In this document: piece after piece, positions 25,787 through 34,650 of the stretch
How the letters are laid out: each line of letters opens with the position of its first letter
How positions within the stretch are numbered: position 1 is the first letter of the stretch
Origin: Bacillus oleivorans
Lineage (GTDB): Bacteria; Bacillota; Bacilli; Bacillales; JC228
Assembly (NCBI RefSeq): GCF_900207585.1
Contig: NZ_OAOP01000008.1
Location: 62,001-126,000 of the forward strand
Length of the DNA stretch: 64,000 bases
Reading direction: 5' to 3'
Program-made: the position numbers and the translations under genes
The notes under the pieces: generated by a model
Told to the model about the DNA's origin: nothing
The model's input: the letters and a program-made list of their open reading frames with translations, nothing else
Database searches by the model: none

Positions 25787-28174
25787 TTATACATTTAATT
25801 CGTAGGTGTTTTCTGATACACCATCTAACAGAGAGCTTATTTCACCAAGTGAAAATAAATGTAACTCATGCATTGCTCTCGTTGCTGCCGTGTACAATAA
25901 TTTTCTCTCATCTTCGGTCCCGTATACTTCTTGAGAAATGTTATAGAGAATCACCCCATCGAACTCAATTCCCTTAGCTAAATAGGCAGGGATAATAAGA
26001 ATTCCTTTTTCATAGTAAAGAGTTCCTTTTTTTATGAGTCTCGCATCGACTTGGCCATGGATCGTTTGATAAACTTTCGCACTTTCCTGAGCTGTTTTAC
26101 AGATGATCGCGATAGTTTGATGCCCCCGAGATTGTATAGCTCTAATCCTTTCTATTACTTGGATGTTTAATCCTGTCTCTGAGTAAACTTGAGTAAGGGT
26201 TGGTTTCTTTCCGCTCCGATTAAAGGGCTCAATCTGTTCCCCGCCTTGGATTAATTCACGGGTAAACTCGACAATTTCTCTAGTTGACCGATAGCTTCTA
26301 TTTAAGACAACCAGTTTTGTTTCAGCCATATCATAAAACTCATCTGACAAAATAGTCGGGGCATTCATGGTATGAGAATAGATTGCCTGATTCATATCAC
26401 CTAATATCGTCATATAGCTATAAGGGAATAGCTGCTTTATATAAGCAAATTGAAAAGGCGAGTAGTCTTGAGCCTCGTCAATTACAATATGACGGATCAA
26501 AGTATTCGATTTTCTGCCTTCAATTAAGTCCTGTAAATAAAGAAAAGGAATCGAATCTTCATAAGGAATTTCGAATTTTTTAAGCCGATTCAAAGTATAC
26601 TCACATATCTGCTCCCAATGGGCAGGCAGTAATTGATTATCCGGGATGAATTTCATATTGAATAAACATCTGTATAGAGCTAGATGGTCAATAAACTCTA
26701 ACCTTTTAACTTTTGCAAGCAGCGGCTTGAATCGTTTGTTAACCACTTCCTTGGCCAAAAAGAGATGTTCTTGGTCAAAATCATCAAAAGTTTCTTCGGT
26801 GTTTCTTCTCTTTTTCTGGAGCTGTTTGAAAGCCTCCAGGTAATCTACTTTCTCTAATAATTGGATCTCTTGTTCAACCCATTCTTTGTTTCGCTCTCGT
26901 TTTGCTAGTTGCTTTAGTTCTTTTTTTAACCAATCTGTCACTATCAATAAGCGATTTGGGATCGAATACCCTTTATCTAAAGAATAAAATTTTTCTTCAA
27001 TTTGGCGGGCTGAAATTAATATTTTCTTTCTAAATGAAATATTCCTGAAAATCATTCCTGAATCAGAAAGCGATGTTACAAAATCATTTATGTAATTCTT
27101 AAAAGAGAGACTTGCTTTAAACGATATCGCTTCTTTTCTAGCATAAAAACCCTCATCATCCCTATTAGATAGAATGTACTCCATCTGTTCAAAAGGGTCT
27201 TCTACTCTGTATTTAGTTCCAAGGCGATGGTCAATGTATTGCTGCAGTGTGCATTGCTGCATATTTTCTTCGCCAAGCTCCGGCAAAACGGTCGATACAT
27301 AGCTATTAAACATAGGGTTGGGTGAAAAAAGCATAATTTGTTCTGCCTGTAAAATATGTCTATACCGATACAGCAAATAAGCAACCCGCTGCAGGGCAGC
27401 AGAGGTTTTTCCGCTTCCGGCAACTCCTTGGACAATTAAGTATTTAGTTCCCTCACTGCGAATAATCTCATTTTGCTCTCTTTGAATGGTTGCCACGATA
27501 CTTTTCATTTGAGTGGAAGCATTGTTTCCCAAAACCTCTTGAAGCAGTTCATCTCCAATGGTTACACCTGTATCAAACATCCCTTTTAATACAGTTGATC
27601 TTATGATATATTGGCGTTTTAATTCTATCTCTCCTTGTATTTGACCATCTCCAGGAGTATCGTAGGCTGCCGGCCCTAATCCATAGTCATAATAAAGGCT
27701 TGAAATTGGCGCGCGCCAATCATAGATTAGGAAGTTTTCGCTGTTTCGATCTAATAAGGAAGCAACCCCAATATAAATGGACTGAGAGTCACTTTCCCCC
27801 TTTTCATGAAAGTCAATCCGGCCAAAATAAGGAGAATCCTTTAATCGCAATAATGTTTTTAGCTGTTTTTGAACTTGCCCCTGACTCCTTTCACGCTCCG
27901 AAAGCATTTCCGCTTGTTGTTTAATGCTTGCAAACGTTTCAGTAATGTCGTCTGGCTCATCAAAGTTAATTGTCACATCATTCCAAAAGTTTTTTCGGAT
28001 TTCTAAAATATCTTCTTTTATGTGACCAGTATTTTGCTCAAGAAAAGAGACTTTAGCATCAATGACCTCTACAATTGTATCAATCCGATCTTGTTCTTTC
28101 TTCCAATCCTTTTTTATTTCAGTCACTGAACCACTCCTCAAAAAAATTTTTTCTAGATGTTTGACAAGCGACAT
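25787..28174 (-). CDS. helD: RNA-polymerase recycling helicase-like ATPase HelD
   Basis: A 795-residue UvrD/Rep-superfamily protein. HelD binds RNA polymerase and releases stalled complexes from DNA. The N-terminal 80 residues form the coiled-coil arm that enters the secondary channel. The segment FGRIDFHEKG..DWRAPISSLYYDY is specific to HelD. The ATPase motor has Walker A VQGVAGSGKTSAALQR, the DEAQ motif HIVIDEAQDYSPFQ, motif III LGDMNQAIY and motif VI in YTAATRAMHEL. The length matches B. subtilis HelD (774 residues). The ATG start is the first in frame. It is divergent from the YetF-type gene. Confidence 0.94.
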   Translation of the reverse strand: MSLVKHLEKIFLRSGSVTEIKKDWKKEQDRIDTIVEVIDAKVSFLEQNTGHIKEDILEIRKNFWNDVTINFDEPDDITETFASIKQQAEMLSERERSQGQVQKQLKTLLRLKDSPYFGRIDFHEKGESDSQSIYIGVASLLDRNSENFLIYDWRAPISSLYYDYGLGPAAYDTPGDGQIQGEIELKRQYIIRSTVLKGMFDTGVTIGDELLQEVLGNNASTQMKSIVATIQREQNEIIRSEGTKYLIVQGVAGSGKTSAALQRVAYLLYRYRHILQAEQIMLFSPNPMFNSYVSTVLPELGEENMQQCTLQQYIDHRLGTKYRVEDPFEQMEYILSNRDDEGFYARKEAISFKASLSFKNYINDFVTSLSDSGMIFRNISFRKKILISARQIEEKFYSLDKGYSIPNRLLIVTDWLKKELKQLAKRERNKEWVEQEIQLLEKVDYLEAFKQLQKKRRNTEETFDDFDQEHLFLAKEVVNKRFKPLLAKVKRLEFIDHLALYRCLFNMKFIPDNQLLPAHWEQICEYTLNRLKKFEIPYEDSIPFLYLQDLIEGRKSNTLIRHIVIDEAQDYSPFQFAYIKQLFPYSYMTILGDMNQAIYSHTMNAPTILSDEFYDMAETKLVVLNRSYRSTREIVEFTRELIQGGEQIEPFNRSGKKPTLTQVYSETGLNIQVIERIRAIQSRGHQTIAIICKTAQESAKVYQTIHGQVDARLIKKGTLYYEKGILIIPAYLAKGIEFDGVILYNISQEVYGTEDERKLLYTAATRAMHELHLFSLGEISSLLDGVSENTYELNV

Positions 28175-28291
28175 TTAATGTGGTAATGTTATTATAGGGA
28201 TAATATTCTTTAAAATTTATATATTGCCCGCATAGCAAATTTAATCATAACATACCAAATCCTTATAATCAATTCGATTTTTTCATTCCCT

Positions 28292-28323
28292 AAACACCCT
28301 ATTCCGAATCGGGTGTTTTTTTA
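28292..28323 (+). terminator. Orphan terminator-like hairpin upstream of a YetF gene
   Basis: AAACACCC (28292-28299) pairs with GGGTGTTT (28311-28318) and is followed on the plus strand by TTTTTTTAT. No plus-strand gene precedes it; helD starts to its left on the other strand. A TATAAT box stands at 28263-28268. It may end a short leader or small RNA, or block read-through into the YetF gene. Confidence 0.6.
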
Positions 28324-28412
28324 TATTCATTTTACGGAAACCATCGTATAATTGTACGCTTGAGGGAAATCCTACGAAATGGATCTATAACCCATTTTAG
28401 GAAGTGTAACCG

Positions 28413-29120
28413 TTGGATTTTCTATTTAGTCAAGACAACTTAACGAGTTTTGATTGGATACTCCGTGCTGTATTTGCATTTGCATTTATGCTAATTGTCG
28501 CTAAATTAATGGGGCAGCGCTCAACTTCCCAATGGGGACTCCTTGATTTTGTTGTGGTCATGCTGTTAGGAAATATTTTGGCACACCCGCTGTCAGACAG
28601 TCATTTAGGATTGAAGGGAAGTTTTATTACAGTCTCTATTGTAGCGCTCCTTTATATACTTATGTTATTCCTCACTTTAAAGTCTCCTAAAATACGGCAT
28701 TATTTCGATCCAGCACCAATGCCTTTAATAAAAAACGGGGAACTTCTCTACCCTAACCTAAAAAAAGCAAGAGTTACAATTGATCACTTACTTTCCGAAT
28801 TACGAAAAGAAAAAGTAGATGATGCAAAAAAAGTAGCTTTAGCCCTATGGGAGCCAGGAGGTAAGATTTCTATTTTTCTTTATCCGCAGTACGAGCCCGC
28901 AACAAAACAAGATATAAATATGCTCCCCAAGCCCTTTTATTTTCCGCGTCCTATAATAAAAGAAGGCAAAATTGATCATCATGAACTTCAGATACTTGGA
29001 AAAGATACTAATTGGTTACAAAAAGAACTGCAATCCAAATTTAACACCCTCCCCCATCAAGTGTTATTGGCAACCTTAGATGAAAAGAATACGATTAAAA
29101 TTTTCCTTTATAAAGAATAG
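28413..29120 (+). CDS. YetF/YdfR-family membrane protein (DUF421)
   Basis: A 235-residue protein. Three N-terminal helices (WILRAVFAFAFMLIVAKLMG; GLLDFVVVMLLGNILAHPLS; FITVSIVALLYILMLFLTL) are followed by a cytoplasmic YetF domain with PLIKNGELLYPNLKKARVTI and DHLLSELRKEKV. In Bacillus such proteins include germination or spore-membrane factors (SpoVAEb/YetF types), but the exact role here is unknown. The start is TTG at 28413, about nine bases after GGAAG; no closer ATG exists. A TATAAT box lies at 28345-28350. Confidence 0.85.
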   Translation: MDFLFSQDNLTSFDWILRAVFAFAFMLIVAKLMGQRSTSQWGLLDFVVVMLLGNILAHPLSDSHLGLKGSFITVSIVALLYILMLFLTLKSPKIRHYFDPAPMPLIKNGELLYPNLKKARVTIDHLLSELRKEKVDDAKKVALALWEPGGKISIFLYPQYEPATKQDINMLPKPFYFPRPIIKEGKIDHHELQILGKDTNWLQKELQSKFNTLPHQVLLATLDEKNTIKIFLYKE

Positions 29121-29139
29121 AAACATCATCTGTTTCCAT

Positions 29140-29184
29140 TAAAAAAGAGGCGATAAGCAGCTTAACCTTCAATCACCTCTTTTC
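29140..29184. terminator. Bidirectional terminator
   Basis: AAAAGAGGCGAT and ATCACCTCTTTT pair, with A- and T-rich flanks on both sides, between convergent genes. Confidence 0.75.
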
Positions 29185-29203
29185 ACAAAATAATGTTAAT
29201 AGA

Positions 29204-29479
29204 TTAAATAAACGGGTAAACAGGATAGTACGAAAAAGGGTAAGCATATGGATACGGGTATGGATAAGGATAAGGAAAACCATACCCAAATCCAGGGCTA
29301 AGCAGCGCACCAGCAAGCAAACCGCCAGCTAAACCGCCTAAAAATGGCCCAAAGCCGAAAAAGGGTCTTCTCCCAAAGAAGGGTCTTCTTCCAAATCCAA
29401 AGCCAATAATTCTTTGATCATTTGTCATAGGAGCAGAATAATACTCTACAGGCAATTCATATGGTTGAATAAAGCTCAT
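29204..29479 (-). CDS. Small Gly/Phe/Tyr/Pro-rich protein
   Basis: A 91-residue protein with an N-terminal segment (SFIQPYELPVEYYSAPMTND), then FGRRPFFGRRPFFGFGPF, a Gly/Ala/Leu helix (GGLAGGLLAGALLSPG) and a Tyr-Pro repeat tail (YPYPYPYPYPYAYP). The composition resembles small coat- or surface-associated Bacillus proteins, but I do not recognise the family. The frame is open five codons earlier; the ATG at 29479, seven bases after GGAGGAAT, is preferred. It is flanked by genes of unrelated function. Confidence 0.75.
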   Translation of the reverse strand: MSFIQPYELPVEYYSAPMTNDQRIIGFGFGRRPFFGRRPFFGFGPFLGGLAGGLLAGALLSPGFGYGFPYPYPYPYPYAYPFSYYPVYPFI

Positions 29480-29563
29480 GATATTCCTCCTCACGTTTTC
29501 TCCCTAACTTAATATGCAAAAATGAGGAAAATGCCTTAGGCTCCCGTCCTATATCCTTTAAAA

Positions 29564-29613
29564 ACAAAAAAGAAAGCTTGCCCCATATAAAGCTAACAAG
29601 CTTTCTTTTGTTT
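29564..29613 (-). terminator. Terminator of msrA region
   Basis: AAACAAAAAAGAAAGCTTG pairs with CAAGCTTTCTTTTGTTT over a 16-base loop, just after the msrA stop. Confidence 0.85.
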
Positions 29614-29621
29614 ATTTCAGC

Positions 29622-30149
29622 TTAATCCCAGTATTCTTTAATAAATTCATCCCGGCCTGATTTTTTTCGATCTTCTTTATATTCAATTGGATTTTTCTTA
29701 TAAAAGTCTTGATGATAATCCTCTGCCGGATAAAAGATCGAAGCCGGAAGAATTTTCGTGACAATCGGTTTCTTAAATCTCCCGCTTTCTGCTACGGCTT
29801 GTTTAGACCTCTCCGCTAAAGTCTTTTGTTCTTTTGTATGATAAAAAATAGCAGTTCGATAAGAGTCACCTCTATCATGGAATTGCCCGCCGTCATCAGT
29901 TGGGTCAATTTGCGGCCAGTATAAATCTAATAATTGCTGATAAGAAAAAACATCAGGATCAAAAGTTATTTGTACAGCTTCATAATGTCCTGACCGGCCT
30001 GATTTAACATCCTGGTAGCTCGGATTTTCGAGGTGACCGCCTGTATACCCTGATTCAACTTTGATGATTCCAGGCAGCTGATCGAAAGGATGCACCATGC
30101 ACCAAAAGCATCCCCCTGCAAACGTTGCTAATTCTTGACGTCCACTCAT
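29622..30149 (-). CDS. msrA: Peptide-methionine (S)-S-oxide reductase
   Basis: A 175-residue enzyme that reduces the S-epimer of methionine sulfoxide in proteins, using thioredoxin. The catalytic motif is [13 protein letters not shown] (active-site Cys15 region). Further conserved blocks are [50 protein letters not shown] and [10 protein letters not shown]. MsrA normally follows the same order. No msrB is adjacent, unlike many Bacillus genomes where they are paired. ATG after GGAGAATG. Confidence 0.95.
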   Translation of the reverse strand: MSGRQELATFAGGCFWCMVHPFDQLPGIIKVESGYTGGHLENPSYQDVKSGRSGHYEAVQITFDPDVFSYQQLLDLYWPQIDPTDDGGQFHDRGDSYRTAIFYHTKEQKTLAERSKQAVAESGRFKKPIVTKILPASIFYPAEDYHQDFYKKNPIEYKEDRKKSGRDEFIKEYWD

Positions 30150-30263
30150 ATTTCATTCTCCTCTATCATTTTTCCTGTCTCGATAGTGTATATATTTTAT
30201 CATTATTTACATAGTTTTATTTTTTTGCAAGTAAAATTGCATTTGTTTTTCCCTTCTATGAAT

Positions 30264-31175
30264 TTAACCTTTATACGGCTTGCCCTTCATAATGCTCTTA
30301 TGTATCCAAATTGCAGCTTGAGAGCCATCTCCCATCGCGATCGTTACCTGTTCCGAATGCCCAGCAACATCACCCGCAGCCCATACATTTTCAACATTCG
30401 TCATTTTGGTCCTAGGATTCACTTGAATGTGCTTATTATCCATAATCTCTACACCTAGCTGAACAGCAAGCTCTGATTTGACATGATTCCCTCCTAAAGC
30501 AATAAAACCTCGTTCTCCTCCTATTAAGATGCCATTCATCAAGCGTATTCCCTTAAATTCAGAACCGTTTGCAAGTACCTCTTTTACCTCTTCCTCTATA
30601 ACAGTGATGTTTTTTTCTTGAAGCTGCTCCATTATTTTCTGATCAATCTCCTTAAATTCAAGATTGATGTAGACTATATCGTTTGTCCAATAATAGAGAG
30701 TCAAGGCCATATTGGCTCCAACATTTCCAGTTCCAAGCACAATCGTCCGTTTATTCATCACCTCATATCCGTCGCAATCGGGACATATATAAACAGATAT
30801 TCCTAAACATGGGTAGATTTTCGGAAACGGAGGAAGACGATCCATAACTCCAGTCGCTAGCAATAAATGATCGGTTTTAAAGGTTTTTTGCTCTTTGGTC
30901 CATAGATAAAAGGTGCCGCTTTCTTTTGAAATTTGTTCAACACGATCAAGAACAAATTCAACCCCTAGAGATTGAGCTTGTTTCTTGCCAATATCACGCA
31001 GCTCCTCTCCGCTAATTCCTTCCGGCCAGCCTAAAATATTATGATAAGCTCTGCAAAGGTTCGATCTGCCGCTGTTTGCGTCTATAATTAAAATTTTGTG
31101 ATTATACCTCCCTAATTGGATAGCTGCCTGAAGACCGGCAATTCCCCCTCCTACAATAATACAATCATACCGCAC
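30264..31175 (-). CDS. TrxB-like FAD/NAD(P)-dependent oxidoreductase
   Basis: A 303-residue flavoprotein of the thioredoxin-reductase fold. The FAD-binding motif is IIVGGGIAGLQAAIQLGRYN at the N-terminus, and the NAD(P) motif is VLGTGNVGANMALTL. A C-x-x-C pair (YICPDCDGYEV) sits where TrxB carries its redox disulfide. The FAD C-terminal motif reads VWAAGDVAGHSEQVTIAMGDG. It differs enough from canonical TrxB (the usual Cys-Ala-Thr/Val-Cys is Cys-Pro-Asp-Cys here) that the partner protein is open. Stands alone. Confidence 0.85.
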   Translation of the reverse strand: MRYDCIIVGGGIAGLQAAIQLGRYNHKILIIDANSGRSNLCRAYHNILGWPEGISGEELRDIGKKQAQSLGVEFVLDRVEQISKESGTFYLWTKEQKTFKTDHLLLATGVMDRLPPFPKIYPCLGISVYICPDCDGYEVMNKRTIVLGTGNVGANMALTLYYWTNDIVYINLEFKEIDQKIMEQLQEKNITVIEEEVKEVLANGSEFKGIRLMNGILIGGERGFIALGGNHVKSELAVQLGVEIMDNKHIQVNPRTKMTNVENVWAAGDVAGHSEQVTIAMGDGSQAAIWIHKSIMKGKPYKG

Positions 31176-31269
31176 AAGTCATTCTCCTTTTTCATGAAGT
31201 TGTTATTATCGTATCCGCAAAACAATTGTTCATTCTATTTTAGATTATGTTAATATAAGAGCGTTTTCA

Positions 31270-31286
31270 TGTTATATAACATAACA
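31270..31286 (+). promoter_or_regulatory. TnrA/GlnR box 1
   Basis: TGTTATATAACATAACA fits TGTNAN7TNACA exactly. It lies about 40 bases upstream of the putative -35 of the ammonium transporter gene, a position suited to TnrA activation. Confidence 0.8.
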
Positions 31287-31322
31287 ATAGGACTAAAATT
31301 TAAAATTTTTTCAAAATTCCAT

Positions 31323-31351
31323 TGCATAAATAGTAAATATGTTCTATATTA
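31323..31351 (+). promoter_or_regulatory. Putative amtB promoter
   Basis: TTGCAT (31323-31328) and TATATT (31346-31351) with a 17-base spacer lie between the two TnrA/GlnR boxes. Confidence 0.5.
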
Positions 31352-31361
31352 TTACATATCA

Positions 31362-31378
31362 TGTTATAAAACTTAACA
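31362..31378 (+). promoter_or_regulatory. TnrA/GlnR box 2
   Basis: TGTTATAAAACTTAACA is a second exact match to TGTNAN7TNACA. It lies just before the ribosome-binding site, at or after the presumed transcription start, where a bound regulator (GlnR) would repress. Confidence 0.75.
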
Positions 31379-31394
31379 TAAGGAGTGGATGGAA

Positions 31395-32690
31395 ATGGAT
31401 GCATCTGCAATTACTTTAGCTTTAGACTCTTTGTGGGTCATGTTGGCAGCAATATTGGTCATCGCCATGCAAGGAGGATTTGCTCTTTTAGAGGCTGGCT
31501 CAACCCGTATGAAGAACTCTGGTCACGTGGCTGGGAAGCAAATAATTAGCTTCGCGATTGCATCTCTTGGATTTTGGGCGATTGGATTCGCGATTACTTT
31601 TGGGAATGGGAATTCATTCATTGGCACTTCAGGATGGTTTTTAAGCGGGGGAGAGGACGCATTCTCATCTCTATCTTGGGCAGTTGTGCCTCTTGAACTC
31701 AAATTTTTATTCCAGCTGGCTTTTGTAGGTGTTTCATTAGCCATTGCTTGGGGTGGATTTGCTGAAAGAGGAAAATTGATTGTGTACTTTATTTTTGGAA
31801 TTATATTTACAATGTTTATCTATCCTGTTATCGGACACTGGGTCTGGGGCGGCGGCTGGCTCGGCTCAATGGGAATGCAAGATTTTGCCGGATCAACAGT
31901 TGTACACTTACAGGGTGCTGTAGCTGCATTAGTAGCAACGATACTCTTAGGACCGCGGATAGGGAAATTTAATAAGGATGGCTCACCAAATATCATCCCA
32001 GGACATAACCAGGTGTATACTGTATTGGGCGGAATCATCCTATGGATTTGCTGGTTTGGCTTTAACGCAGGCAGCACGATGGCAGTCGGTGATGGTTTCT
32101 TTACTTATGTAGCATTAACGACAAACCTGGCCGCTGCTGCTGGTGCAATTGCCGCATTAGTTACTGCAAAACTATTAGTTGGAAAAGCTGATATTCCTGC
32201 TACTGTTAATGGGGTTTTAGCTGCATTAGTTGCGATTACCGCTTCCTGTGCATTTGTTGAACCTTGGGCTGCTGTTGTAATCGGGGCTGCAGCCGGTGCA
32301 GTGACATTCTGGACGTCTATCTACTTTGAAAAGAAAGGGCTTGACGATCCCGTTTACGCCTTTTCTGTCCACGGAATTGCGGGTGTAATTGGTACAATCT
32401 CAACAGGGTTGTTCGCTTCTCCGAGACTAGTTGAGATTACTGGTATTGGTCAGCCTGGACTATTTTACGGAGGCGGTTTTGCGCAATTATTTGTGCAAGT
32501 CATCGGCGTATTAGGAGCTGCTGCTTATGTAGCCGCTGTGTCTTTCGCTGTTCTATTTATCTTGAAAAAGACAATCGGTCTTCGTGTATCAGCAGAAGAA
32601 GAAATGAGCGGATTAGATATCAGCGAACATGGGTCTTACGGATATCCTGAGCACATTGGAATCATAAATAAAAAGAATCAGGCTAGTTAA
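31395..32690 (+). CDS. amtB: Ammonium transporter
   Basis: A 431-residue Amt/Rh-family channel with eleven predicted helices, equivalent to B. subtilis NrgA. Recognisable segments are GGFALLEAGSTRMKNSGHVA at the N-terminus, STVVHLQGAVAALVA (first pore His in helix 5), GFNAGSTMAVG, and DPVYAFSVHGIAGVIGTIST (second pore His). It ends in a cytoplasmic tail that normally contacts a PII protein, but no glnK/nrgB follows, in contrast to B. subtilis nrgAB. An upstream in-frame ATG at 31389 is only three bases from AGGAG, so the ATG at 31395 (nine bases) is chosen. Two TnrA/GlnR boxes upstream indicate induction under nitrogen limitation. Confidence 0.94.
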   Translation: MDASAITLALDSLWVMLAAILVIAMQGGFALLEAGSTRMKNSGHVAGKQIISFAIASLGFWAIGFAITFGNGNSFIGTSGWFLSGGEDAFSSLSWAVVPLELKFLFQLAFVGVSLAIAWGGFAERGKLIVYFIFGIIFTMFIYPVIGHWVWGGGWLGSMGMQDFAGSTVVHLQGAVAALVATILLGPRIGKFNKDGSPNIIPGHNQVYTVLGGIILWICWFGFNAGSTMAVGDGFFTYVALTTNLAAAAGAIAALVTAKLLVGKADIPATVNGVLAALVAITASCAFVEPWAAVVIGAAAGAVTFWTSIYFEKKGLDDPVYAFSVHGIAGVIGTISTGLFASPRLVEITGIGQPGLFYGGGFAQLFVQVIGVLGAAAYVAAVSFAVLFILKKTIGLRVSAEEEMSGLDISEHGSYGYPEHIGIINKKNQAS

Positions 32691-32694
32691 AAGA

Positions 32695-32727
32695 AAAGGA
32701 GGAGCATCGACAAGCTCCTTCTTTTTT
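32695..32727 (+). terminator. Terminator of amtB
   Basis: AAAGGAGGAGC-N8-GCTCCTTCTTTTTT, directly after the stop codon. Confidence 0.85.
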
Positions 32728-32764
32728 ATGTACGATATTATTTTTCCTGATCTAATTTTTTTAT

Positions 32765-34021
32765 TTATTCGATTTTTTTAATAACAGGAAGGGTTATTGT
32801 TACCTGTGTACCCATCCCCACCTTACTGGAATACTCTATTTTTCCTTTCATGGCTTCAATTATTCGAATTGAGACCATGGTTCCAAGCCCGGTTCCTTTA
32901 TCTTTAGTCGTGTAAAACACGGTTCCAAGATGTTCTAGCTGTTCTTTGCTCATTCCCTTTCCAGTATCCTTAATTACGAGTCTAACTTGATTATCATTTC
33001 CGGTGGCGGTAACAGTAACAAATCCGCCGGCCGGGGTTGCTTCTATCGCATTTTTAATGATATTAATAAGCGCTTGTTTTAACTGATAACGGTCAGTTTT
33101 TAAAATGAACTTTTCTTCACTTGCAAATTGAAGTGTTACCCCATCTTTGTTAGCAAGCGGTTCAAGCAATTGTGTAACCTTTATAAGCACATCGTGTAAC
33201 TCAACCTCTGAAATATTTTCAAGCTTAGGTTTGGCAAAATTTAAATAATCATTTAGTATTACTTCTGCTCTTCCTAATTCATTTAAAACTAAGATCAGAT
33301 ATTCCCGTTTTTTTCCGGTCTCTTCTTGTTCTAATAGCTGTAGGAATCCTTTTACTACAGTTAAAGGATTTCTGACCTCATGTGCGATCGATGCGGCCAG
33401 TTCACCCAATGTATTCAACTTTTCAGCTCTTTGTATTTTTTCCTGCATCATACTCCTTTCAATAAGAGCTTCTGTGAGAACTGCGGAAAAACCAATGGCA
33501 ACAATTTGAATCGAGCCTAAAAAAAGAAAGTCTTGCATGAAATTAGAATATTCAGAATAGGAAATCCCTAAGTTTGAATGGTAGAGTATAATAATCATCA
33601 GATTAAAAATTGACGGCCAGACTCCAAGAAGAATCGCAATGCCTATTCTTATTTTAGGGGCAAACTTCATGAAATAACGATTTATATAAAGCGGAAGCAA
33701 AAATCCTAAGATCGTTCCGATATACCCATATAACAAAGCATCCCCGCCAACAATGGCCCGTTTTAGAAGGATCATGAGCAGAACAATTCCTCCAGAGACA
33801 GGTCCGCCATACAAAGTTGCAATAATTAATGGGACATAGCGAAGGTCAAATATTATTTCCCCATTAGATATGGGGAAACACATAACCAAAATAGCCGCTA
33901 CCCCATTTATGATGCCAAGCAATAGAATCATTTTTTTTGATTTTTTATTATCAAAAAAAATACTAAAAAAGAGGTAAGGTGCTAAAATAATCAAAACATG
34001 CAACAATAATTTTTCAACCAA
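32765..34021 (-). CDS. KinB-like membrane sensor histidine kinase
   Basis: A 418-residue kinase. Residues 1-190 contain about six membrane helices of the 5TM-LytS/KinB type (LRYVPLIIATLYGGPVSGGI is typical). The catalytic part has an H-box (ELAASIAHEVRNPLTVVKGF), an N-box (LINIIKNAIEATPAG), and G boxes (KDTGKGMS; KGTGLGTMVSIRI). KinB of B. subtilis feeds the sporulation phosphorelay and has the same architecture and size. No response regulator is adjacent, as expected for an orphan phosphorelay kinase. The frame is open from an ATG at 34039 without a ribosome-binding site. The TTG at 34021, eight bases after GGAGGGGG, is the probable start. Confidence 0.85.
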   Translation of the reverse strand: MVEKLLLHVLIILAPYLFFSIFFDNKKSKKMILLLGIINGVAAILVMCFPISNGEIIFDLRYVPLIIATLYGGPVSGGIVLLMILLKRAIVGGDALLYGYIGTILGFLLPLYINRYFMKFAPKIRIGIAILLGVWPSIFNLMIIILYHSNLGISYSEYSNFMQDFLFLGSIQIVAIGFSAVLTEALIERSMMQEKIQRAEKLNTLGELAASIAHEVRNPLTVVKGFLQLLEQEETGKKREYLILVLNELGRAEVILNDYLNFAKPKLENISEVELHDVLIKVTQLLEPLANKDGVTLQFASEEKFILKTDRYQLKQALINIIKNAIEATPAGGFVTVTATGNDNQVRLVIKDTGKGMSKEQLEHLGTVFYTTKDKGTGLGTMVSIRIIEAMKGKIEYSSKVGMGTQVTITLPVIKKIE

Positions 34022-34203
34022 TGGACCTTCCCCCTCCATGCATATATAAGTATACAGTACGACAAAAAGAATTTATTTCCTTCAATATAGGCAGATTTAC
34101 CCAATATTTTTACAAAAAAGTTTATCATTTATCGCCGATTTCCGCGTTAATCTATGTTTAGTGATTTCCGTCAACTTTAGACCATTTCCCTATTCATCAA
34201 GAG

Positions 34204-34230
34204 CAAAAAGAGCATCCAAATAGGATGCTC
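34204..34230 (-). terminator. Terminator of the small membrane protein gene
   Basis: GAGCATCC-N5-GGATGCTC followed by TTTTT on the minus strand. Confidence 0.85.
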
Positions 34231-34254
34231 AGCTGCAGAAAGTTAGAGCAATAT

Positions 34255-34485
34255 TCATATAAATATGTCTAACCCTCCCAAAAAGAACATGATATAGCCC
34301 CATAAAGCCAGGTAGCCGATTCCAAGTAAGCTTAAAAAGTCTTTGCTCTGAAATACTTCCCAATTGGTCAGTTTATAAATAAAATTAACAAAAATAATAA
34401 CAAGAAAAGCTCCTAAAAAAAGTGATCCCATTGCTAAGACAATTCCATTTACTGGCCCAGATTTCACCTGGCTAAAATCAAACAT
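34255..34485 (-). CDS. Small two-helix membrane protein
   Basis: A 76-residue protein with two membrane helices (GIVLAMGSLFLGAFLVIIFVNF and FLSLLGIGYLALWGYIMFF). A soluble start MFDFSQVKSGPVNG precedes them. No family recognised. The ATG at 34485 follows GGGGGGAGAG by a good distance; upstream in-frame codons have no ribosome-binding site. Confidence 0.7.
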   Translation of the reverse strand: MFDFSQVKSGPVNGIVLAMGSLFLGAFLVIIFVNFIYKLTNWEVFQSKDFLSLLGIGYLALWGYIMFFLGGLDIFI

Positions 34486-34650
34486 ATCTCTCCCCCCTTT
34501 TAAACTTTTTCTTTTTTTATCGACAAATTCCCCCAAAAGTTCAGGGAATTTTAACCATTTTTCAAAAAAATCATACTATTTTCCTATCAGTTTCAGAAGT
34601 GTTTCATTCCCTTTTCCTATTTGCTATATTACATATACTGGAGGGAAACA

